NCBI GenBank assembly: GCA_047517285.1
Contig: JAKZTE010000001.1
Location: 1 to 64,000, forward strand
Direction of reading: 5' to 3'
Origin: UBA57 sp963577725
GTDB taxonomy: Archaea > Thermoproteota > Nitrososphaeria > Nitrososphaerales > UBA57
DNA: 64,000 nt
Positions 58,976-64,000 of this stretch are shown here, piece after piece (within the stretch, counting starts at the first letter, position 1; every line of letters begins with the position of its first letter). A program made the translations under genes and the position numbers. The notes under the pieces are model-generated. The model was not told the DNA's origin. It did no database searches and worked only from the letters and a program-made list of their open reading frames with translations.

Positions 58976-58998
58976 ATTACTGATCTTTTAATTTTATA

Positions 58999-60027
58999 CT
59001 ATGCAGGACTTGGTAATCCTTCTATGCCTAATTGTATTTTAACTATAGATGGACCTATTCCTAATGAATTATCTTCATTATCTCCCATTCCTCCTATGTC
59101 AAAATTAGTTACGTATATTGCTTCACCTGAGAATGCTACACTTGATGGAAATTCTAATGGTCCAGTATTGTCATTTTTAGATACTTCGATAATTCTTCTT
59201 CCACCATCGCCCTCTGGAGTTATTGCCATTATTGCATTCCTTCTATTAACTGCTACCCATAAATTGCCTGCTTTATCAAAAGCAATTCCATCTGCACCTA
59301 ATAACGCTTCATGACTTCTCCATACGGTTACAGATACTATTGCACCATCTTCTTTTCTAGTTTCAACTTTATGAATTACACCATTACCTGTATTTGAAAA
59401 ATATAATGTTCCATCATCATCAAATGCAAGTCCATTAATTCCAAACGGAAATGTTGGATCTCTCGATACTAACTGATTTGCAAATTCTCTCTCCATTTTT
59501 GTCTGCATATCAACTTCCCAGAGTACTCCGCTTATACTGTTTGATACAAACATTCTACCAAAGTTGTCAAACGCTATGTCATTTGTAAACCCTAATCCAG
59601 ATTTAAATATTTTAGCTTTACCAGGAGAAGCTGCACTTATATCGTCTTTATCTAATTTCCATATCTGTCCACGTCCTCCAGTCGCAACAAAAAGATCACC
59701 TTCATGATCAAATTTTATACCAAAAAGACCAATTCCTTCGCCATCTGCTTCTACCCTACCAACAACATCCGCTTTCCCAGTTAATGGATCAATTCGTATA
59801 ATATTTCCTGTATTTTCCCCGATGTATAAATTTCCATCTTTATCCGAAGTAATACCTTCAGCAAAATTCGTCATTTCATTTGAATTAGGATCTAAGTCCA
59901 AAAGTAATTGTGGTTTTAATCCTGGTCTTGGATCATAGGATATCTGACGGTCAAATACAAATACTCCTAAAAACATCACTGACAAGCCTAATACTACTAA
60001 AATAATTAACATATTTTTTTGTTCCAT
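58999..60027 (-). CDS. Membrane-anchored SMP-30/gluconolactonase-like beta-propeller
   Basis: About 342 residues from the ATG at 60027, which follows a purine-rich GGGGGAAGATAGG site; the longer frame overlaps the divergent regulator gene. One N-terminal membrane segment (LIILVVLGLSVMFLGVFVF) puts the propeller outside. Repeated FAEGITSDKDGNLYIGE, FGIKFDHEGDLFVAT, FGINGLAFDDDGTLYFSNT and ADGIAFDKAGNLWVAVN blades are the NHL/SMP-30 type. Sugar lactone hydrolysis is possible, but strictosidine synthase-like and pure binding proteins share this fold. Confidence 0.75.
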   Translation of the reverse strand: MEQKNMLIILVVLGLSVMFLGVFVFDRQISYDPRPGLKPQLLLDLDPNSNEMTNFAEGITSDKDGNLYIGENTGNIIRIDPLTGKADVVGRVEADGEGIGLFGIKFDHEGDLFVATGGRGQIWKLDKDDISAASPGKAKIFKSGLGFTNDIAFDNFGRMFVSNSISGVLWEVDMQTKMEREFANQLVSRDPTFPFGINGLAFDDDGTLYFSNTGNGVIHKVETRKEDGAIVSVTVWRSHEALLGADGIAFDKAGNLWVAVNRRNAIMAITPEGDGGRRIIEVSKNDNTGPLEFPSSVAFSGEAIYVTNFDIGGMGDNEDNSLGIGPSIVKIQLGIEGLPSPA

Positions 60028-60127
60028 CCTATCTTCCCCCTTACTGATATTTCTTATTAACTTGCTTATAGGCATTTTGCCTGAATTAACAATCTTTAAT
60101 TTTGAGACTTGCTATATAAATAACATA

Positions 60128-60577
60128 TTGTCTTCTATTGACGAAACCGATCAAAAAATAATCTCCGAATACCTCAAAGATTCACGAATTTCATATAGAG
60201 AGGTTGCTAAACGTTTGCACATAGCTGTTGGAACAGTTCTCACAAGAACAAAAAAACTCGAAAATGAAGGTATAATTAAATCATATTCTGCTATTCTCAA
60301 TTATGATAAATTGGGATATGATATAATTGCAATATCTGACATTACAGTGTCCAAAGGAAAACTTACTGAAGTTGAGAATGCAATTGCTAAATTATCTCCT
60401 ACGTGCGCTGTTTATGATGTTACAGGAGAAAATGATGTAATTGTTATATCAAAATTTAAAAGCCGAGAAGAAATGAGCGATTTCACTAAGAAACTTTTGT
60501 CTATGTCTAATGTTGAACGAACTAATAGCAAATTAGTACTTAATACAGTTAAAGAAGACTTTCGTTTATCGCCATAA
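60128..60577 (+). CDS. Lrp/AsnC family transcriptional regulator
   Basis: About 149 residues from a TTG at 60128; the frame is open to 60062, but the added part overlaps the divergent gene's upstream region and is not Lrp-like. The N-terminal winged HTH is DETDQKIISEYLKDSRISYREVAKRLHIAVGTVLTRTKKLENEGIIKSYSAIL (shown in parts, residues 4-57), and the C-terminal RAM domain has TCAVYDVTGENDVIVISKF near 105. A TATA box CTATATAAA lies at 60112-60120. It may sense an amino acid and control itself or the divergent propeller gene. Confidence 0.85.
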   Translation: MSSIDETDQKIISEYLKDSRISYREVAKRLHIAVGTVLTRTKKLENEGIIKSYSAILNYDKLGYDIIAISDITVSKGKLTEVENAIAKLSPTCAVYDVTGENDVIVISKFKSREEMSDFTKKLLSMSNVERTNSKLVLNTVKEDFRLSP

Positions 60578-60624
60578 TCGATATACTTAATACCAATTTA
60601 TTCAAACTTTACTATGGGGAGAAA

Positions 60625-61029
60625 ATGAGCGACGAAAAACTAATGAAAGAGTATCGCGGACCATCTAGACAATATCCAACAATAGAACGCAAGTATTTTA
60701 TTCGAATATTTGCAGGTTTGATGATTATTCTTCTTGGTGTTGTTGGTCAACAAATAAATGTTGAACTTAGTGAGACAACCGTTTTAGTACCAGGTCCTGA
60801 TCCAGGAGCTGGACCTAGTGAAGTATCTTCTGGTATTGACGTAACTCGTACTGGTGGTATGCTTGCAATGCTTGTTGGCTCTGTTATCAATCTGAGAGCA
60901 ATAACTACATATCGTGAAGAGTACGGAGAAATAAAAGATACTGAAAAACGCCCTGAGATGTTATTTATTCTTGGTGCATTAATACTAACTATAGCTGCAA
61001 TAGGACTGGCAGGCAGTCTTATTATCTAA
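60625..61029 (+). CDS. Small integral membrane protein
   Basis: A 134-residue protein starting MSDEKLMKEYRGPSRQ, with membrane segments near 27-44, 72-92 and 110-133. A Gly/Pro-rich loop (VPGPDPGAGPSEVSS) follows the first segment and may face outside. It lies 47 bases after the Lrp gene, and could be part of its regulon. No family is recognised. Confidence 0.6.
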   Translation: MSDEKLMKEYRGPSRQYPTIERKYFIRIFAGLMIILLGVVGQQINVELSETTVLVPGPDPGAGPSEVSSGIDVTRTGGMLAMLVGSVINLRAITTYREEYGEIKDTEKRPEMLFILGALILTIAAIGLAGSLII

Positions 61030-61033
61030 TAAA

Positions 61034-61714
61034 TTATTTAATTAACGCTAAAGCCATTTCAGTTAAAACTTCTTTAGGATTATCTGCAGTAACGAATGCT
61101 CTACTAGCTCCTACCCCTTGCATTCCTAATTCAACAGCTTTCGTAACATCATCTTTTGTTGATATGCCTGATCCAGAAATAACAAATATTTTCTCATCAA
61201 TTTTTTTAATTACATTTATTGCATTGATAACTACTTCAGGATTTACAGTAGAAATCGCTTTTCCGGTCCCAATCAATTCAGGTATCTCCACAATCATCAT
61301 ATCTGGATGCTTTTTGGCTATAGATTCTGTCTCTTCAGCGTTACTGGCACATAAACATGATATTAATTCACTCTCTTTACATCGATTAATTGTTAATTCT
61401 ATCTCGTTCAAAGATAATGGCTTCTCTGAATGATTAATTAATGCTCCAAAACATCCAGACTTTTTAATCGATTCTGGAATTATATGACCTGTATTTCTAC
61501 CTGGTTTAGTATAATCTACATGCTGTGCAAAAATTGGCATATCATATTTTGTAATTATTGAATTAATGTCCATAAATTGTGGCGAAACAAATATTGTTAT
61601 TCCTAATTCATTTGATACATCATTGATAATTTCAGCTAACTGCATTGCCTTTTCTGCAGTAGCTTCTGGATACGTTTTAAAATTAATGAATATTAAAGGC
61701 TCTTTTATTGTCAA
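61034..61714 (-). CDS. tpiA: Triosephosphate isomerase, archaeal type
   Basis: A 226-residue enzyme that interconverts dihydroxyacetone phosphate and glyceraldehyde-3-phosphate. The short archaeal form is clear: INFKTYPEATAEKAMQLAE near residues 10-28 (catalytic Lys), FAQHVDYTKPGRNTGHIIPE near 61, the electrophile His in GALINHSEKPLSLNE near 90-104, the catalytic Glu in MIVEIPELIGTGKAIS near 139-154, and SGSGISTKDDV near 180. It works with ppsA in gluconeogenesis. Convergent with the small membrane protein gene. Confidence 0.94.
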   Translation of the reverse strand: MTIKEPLIFINFKTYPEATAEKAMQLAEIINDVSNELGITIFVSPQFMDINSIITKYDMPIFAQHVDYTKPGRNTGHIIPESIKKSGCFGALINHSEKPLSLNEIELTINRCKESELISCLCASNAEETESIAKKHPDMMIVEIPELIGTGKAISTVNPEVVINAINVIKKIDEKIFVISGSGISTKDDVTKAVELGMQGVGASRAFVTADNPKEVLTEMALALIK

Positions 61715-61722
61715 TTACTAAT

Positions 61723-61908
61723 TTAACGTTTTTTCTTATTTAGTAAGGCTACTTGTTTATCAACCCAATCTTGAAATGTATTATCAAGACCAGACGTTAA
61801 TGGTTTATTGCTGTTGGCTTTCTTTGCTGCCTTACGCTTTGGGGCTGCCTTCTTAGATGCTGCCTTACGCTTTGGAGCAGCTTTCTTTCCAACTTTCTTT
61901 TTAACCAT
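61723..61908 (-). CDS. Small Lys/Ala-rich DNA-binding-like protein
   Basis: A 61-residue very basic protein. The first half is MVKKKVGKKAAPKRKAASKK and a second AAPKRKAAKK copy; the second half (LTSGLDNTFQDWVDKQVALLNKKKR) is likely a short helix pair. The AAPKRKAA motif is shared with the larger basic protein at 1-276, making two related chromatin-like proteins in this window. Eight bases upstream of tpiA on the same strand. Nucleic-acid compaction is inferred. Confidence 0.7.
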   Translation of the reverse strand: MVKKKVGKKAAPKRKAASKKAAPKRKAAKKANSNKPLTSGLDNTFQDWVDKQVALLNKKKR

Positions 61909-61969
61909 ATTATTTCACTATAACCATTACTTTTCAGTCTTATAACATTGACGTCTTTATTATTATAAA

Positions 61970-62057
61970 TGGACCGGAAGGGAATTGAACCCTCGACCTT
62001 CCGAGTTCTTGGTTTTTTACATGCAAGTCGGATATTCTACCGCTGAACTACCGGCCC
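61970..62057 (-). tRNA. tRNA-Ala(TGC) with a 16-base intron
   Basis: On the minus strand the acceptor is GGGCCGG/CCGGTCC, in which G3 pairs with T70, the alanine identity element; discriminator is A. The anticodon arm is TCCGA-CTTGCAC-TCGGA with anticodon TGC, and the T-arm has GGGTTCAATTCCC. A 16-base intron (plus strand 62006-62021) follows position 37 and forms an exact bulge-helix-bulge: CTTG/CAAG helix with bulges CAT and AAC and an A-rich loop. Spliced length is 72 bases. CCA is not encoded. Confidence 0.94.
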
Positions 62058-62095
62058 TATATTCTGTTGAAATCTAATAGTTTTATAAAATATAT

Positions 62096-63727
62096 CTAAT
62101 CTATTTCAATGTATATTTCTTCATCTTGTATCTTAACATTATATACTGCTAATTCATCTATCGCAGGTGGATTAAGTGATTTACCTGTTTTTAAGTTAAA
62201 TTTTGATAAATGCAATGGACATGTTATATCCTCTCCTACTATGAACCCATCTTCTAAATTAACTTCTTGATGGGTACATTGGCCACCAGTTGCAAATATC
62301 TTGTTATTAATATTTGATAAAAGAATGTTTTTGCCATCAATTAACATATTCTTCATTTCACCATTCTGTATTTCCGACAGTTTGCAAAGCTTCTTGAACT
62401 CACCTTTTACGGCCAATATCTCTTCCCGTTCATCCTGAATTGCTGTCAACGATATTTCATCAAACTTGAACTTTATCATTTCGGCGATTTGTTCTTTAAT
62501 TGCTTCTACTTCCATTCTTTTTAATATCGATTCTAAAAATCCTGTAACAATTAACTTTATTGCCGCATTCTTATCTAGTGATCTCGATTGCATATAGAAT
62601 AATAGATCTTCGTCAATTGGAGCAACTGCTGCGGAATGTTTTGCCTGAACATTTCTATTATTGATCTCTAATCCAGGAATAATATTTGCTCGTGCTTTAT
62701 TTCCAAGCAGTATTGCATGCCCTCCTAAAAATGTGTCTGCGTTATGTGCATGCTTTTCGATTTTATTCATTCCTTTTAGTGTCATCTGCGACTTTCCAGT
62801 TAAAACTCCTTTTACATCTACGCTCCCTTTCGTGCCTTTTGCAGAATGGCAAACACTTGTAACTAAATCGTGTCTTTCTTCCTTTGCCCCAATTACTAGG
62901 TGTAAATCTTGTATTGTTGAATTATCACCTATTAAACTCGAATAACTTCTTGATCTAGATACCTTTCCACCTAAATACCCTACTGCCAATTTCACAGAGC
63001 TTTGTTTCCCGATTTCTGCTCTTTTATTCATAAAAGAAATCATATTATTATCAAATAATTGCATCTCAGTAATTGATAATTTTGCATTATTCGCAACAAA
63101 AATATCTTTTGAATAACCGAATATTGAATCTATATTTTGTGATTTTATCGAAGAATAATGTTCAATAAATAAATTAAAATCTGAATTGTCTTCTAGTATT
63201 ATCAAATTCTTGTTAAATATTCCGCTGTTTGTATTTTCTTGTCTATTGATATATCTGATAGTATCTAACATCTTCACATCTTTTGGAATATGTACAAATA
63301 ATCCAGTTTGAAATATCGCATCCGCAAGATATTCGAACTTATCACGTATGGGATTTTTCTCTATGTACGACTTGACAATATCTGGATATTTACTTATTGC
63401 TTCATTGATATCTGTTAATATTGCATCATTACTATTCTCAATATTCTTTTCAACAATTTTATTGTTAACCTGTAAAAAGTTGATATGTCTTCCTCTATGT
63501 TCTGTTTCCGTCTCTTGATTATTTGCCTCAAAATTAATATCTTCTAAACTCAATTTTGTAAGAAAATCATTATATTTCTTAAATAAAATCGATTGTTCAA
63601 AGGATGATTCCTGGAATTTCTTAAAACTTTTTAACCTATATTCTAACATCCAAGATGGCTCGTTGTTCTTCTTTGAAATTACTTTAACTATATCTGTGGA
63701 TATGCTGTCAAAAATATTCTTTCGCAT
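62096..63727 (-). CDS. sufD: SufD-like Fe-S assembly protein fused to a Rieske domain
   Basis: A 543-residue protein. Residues 1-435 are the SufB/SufD beta-helix family (ILEDNSDFNLFIEHYSS near 178, GDNSTIQDLHLVIGAKEERHDLVTS near 268, and GLEINNRNVQAKHSAAVAPIDEDLLFYMQSRSLDKNAA near 353-390, the SufD C-terminal mark). Residues 440-543 form a Rieske-type domain with Cys484-Thr-His486 and Cys503-Pro-Leu-His506, able to hold a [2Fe-2S] cluster. This tail is not part of standard SufD. The gene follows sufB by 19 bases on the same strand. Confidence 0.88.
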   Translation of the reverse strand: MRKNIFDSISTDIVKVISKKNNEPSWMLEYRLKSFKKFQESSFEQSILFKKYNDFLTKLSLEDINFEANNQETETEHRGRHINFLQVNNKIVEKNIENSNDAILTDINEAISKYPDIVKSYIEKNPIRDKFEYLADAIFQTGLFVHIPKDVKMLDTIRYINRQENTNSGIFNKNLIILEDNSDFNLFIEHYSSIKSQNIDSIFGYSKDIFVANNAKLSITEMQLFDNNMISFMNKRAEIGKQSSVKLAVGYLGGKVSRSRSYSSLIGDNSTIQDLHLVIGAKEERHDLVTSVCHSAKGTKGSVDVKGVLTGKSQMTLKGMNKIEKHAHNADTFLGGHAILLGNKARANIIPGLEINNRNVQAKHSAAVAPIDEDLLFYMQSRSLDKNAAIKLIVTGFLESILKRMEVEAIKEQIAEMIKFKFDEISLTAIQDEREEILAVKGEFKKLCKLSEIQNGEMKNMLIDGKNILLSNINNKIFATGGQCTHQEVNLEDGFIVGEDITCPLHLSKFNLKTGKSLNPPAIDELAVYNVKIQDEEIYIEID

Positions 63728-63746
63728 AATGAAATCTTTTCTCTTT

Positions 63747-64000
63747 TTAACCTATTGAACCTTCCATTTCTAAGGACATCAATTTGTTTAATTCTACTGC
63801 ATATTCCATTGGTAATTCTTTAAGAAATGGTTCAAAAAATCCTAATACTACGATTCTTGTCGCTTCATCTTCTGTCAATCCTCTGGACATTAAATAAAAT
63901 AATTGATCCTCACCAATTTTTCCGACAGTTGCTTCATGCGTAAGTGTGGCATCTTCCTCAATAATCTCATTATATGGATAAGTATCAGAAATAGATTCAT
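63747..64000 (-). CDS. sufB: SufB, C-terminal part (cut by window edge)
   Basis: On the minus strand an open frame enters from the window end and stops at a TAA (63747-63749). Its 84 visible residues include EEDATLTHEATVGKIGEDQ, LMSRGLTEDEATRIVVLGF and PMEYAVELNKLMSLEMEGSIG, the typical end of SufB, the scaffold of the SUF Fe-S cluster assembly complex SufBCD. The rest, and sufC, lie beyond the window. The gene precedes sufD in the same transcript. Confidence 0.93.
   Translation of the reverse strand, partial: ESISDTYPYNEIIEEDATLTHEATVGKIGEDQLFYLMSRGLTEDEATRIVVLGFFEPFLKELPMEYAVELNKLMSLEMEGSIG

Overview
The window looks like chromosomal DNA of an AT-rich archaeon, most likely a Thaumarchaeota (Nitrososphaerota) member. 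The evidence is an archaeal information-processing set (PCNA, RfcL, TFS, RpoL, aRF1, archaeal exosome Csl4, KEOPS subunits Kae1/Bud32/Pcc1, archaeal type ValS and SerS, Dph2, digeranylgeranylglyceryl-phosphate synthase), tRNA genes with bulge-helix-bulge introns, leaderless-looking genes with frequent TTG/GTG starts, and type IA topoisomerase without reverse gyrase. Lineage is inferred from gene content and gene style, not from a marker comparison. No ammonia-oxidation gene is in the window, so lifestyle cannot be read from it.

Layout. 1-9.8 kb: the end of a Lys/Ala/Arg-rich chromatin-like protein, dihydrolipoyl dehydrogenase, a membrane spermidine-synthase-like protein, a small HTH regulator, tRNA-Val with a D-loop intron, an LLM oxidoreductase, MsrA, an anchored coiled-coil protein, GalT, and the NAD genes nadA/nadC. 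9.8-16.4 kb: a long minus-strand run, queT-like transporter (behind a structured leader), pcna, tfs, rpoL, pheA, ilvE, csl4, dph2, lhgO. 16.6-19.9 kb: a three-gene inositol cassette (fused cytidylyltransferase/CDP-alcohol transferase, inositol monophosphatase, inositol-1-phosphate synthase) with clearly higher G+C than its surroundings, probably acquired and probably making di-myo-inositol phosphate or a related compound. 20.3-20.65 kb: RNase P RNA. 20.65-31 kb: repair, lipid and RNA-modification genes, including tsr3, an RNase Z-like gene and a preQ0 (archaeosine precursor) set queD-queC-mptA. 31-40 kb: topA, a membrane-anchored subtilisin, valS, prf1 (aRF1), pyrH. 40.2-46.6 kb: a tightly overlapping histidine operon hisG-hisD-HAD-hisB-hisH-hisA-hisF-hisI. 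46.7-50.7 kb: tRNA-Leu with three introns, gamma carbonic anhydrase-like protein, MsrB, tRNA-Arg, an EndA-family protein lacking the expected histidine, UbiA, RfcL. 50.7-55.6 kb: serS and a KEOPS/ribosomal cluster (pcc1, rps15, rdgB, bud32, kae1), then exosome-associated genes. 55.6-64 kb: a candidate C/D-box RNA, membrane proteins, PEP synthase, a beta-propeller protein, an Lrp regulator, TIM, a second Lys/Ala-rich protein, tRNA-Ala, and sufD (fused to a Rieske domain) followed by the end of sufB.

The strongest leads are: a compact pseudoknot-like leader that can hide the ribosome site of the queT-like gene; the fact that all four tRNA genes carry introns (six introns of 12-22 bases, three of them in one tRNA-Leu); an EndA-family subunit without the catalytic histidine; the high-GC inositol cassette beside rnpB; and a large-capped HAD protein inside the his operon that is a natural candidate for histidinol-phosphate phosphatase.
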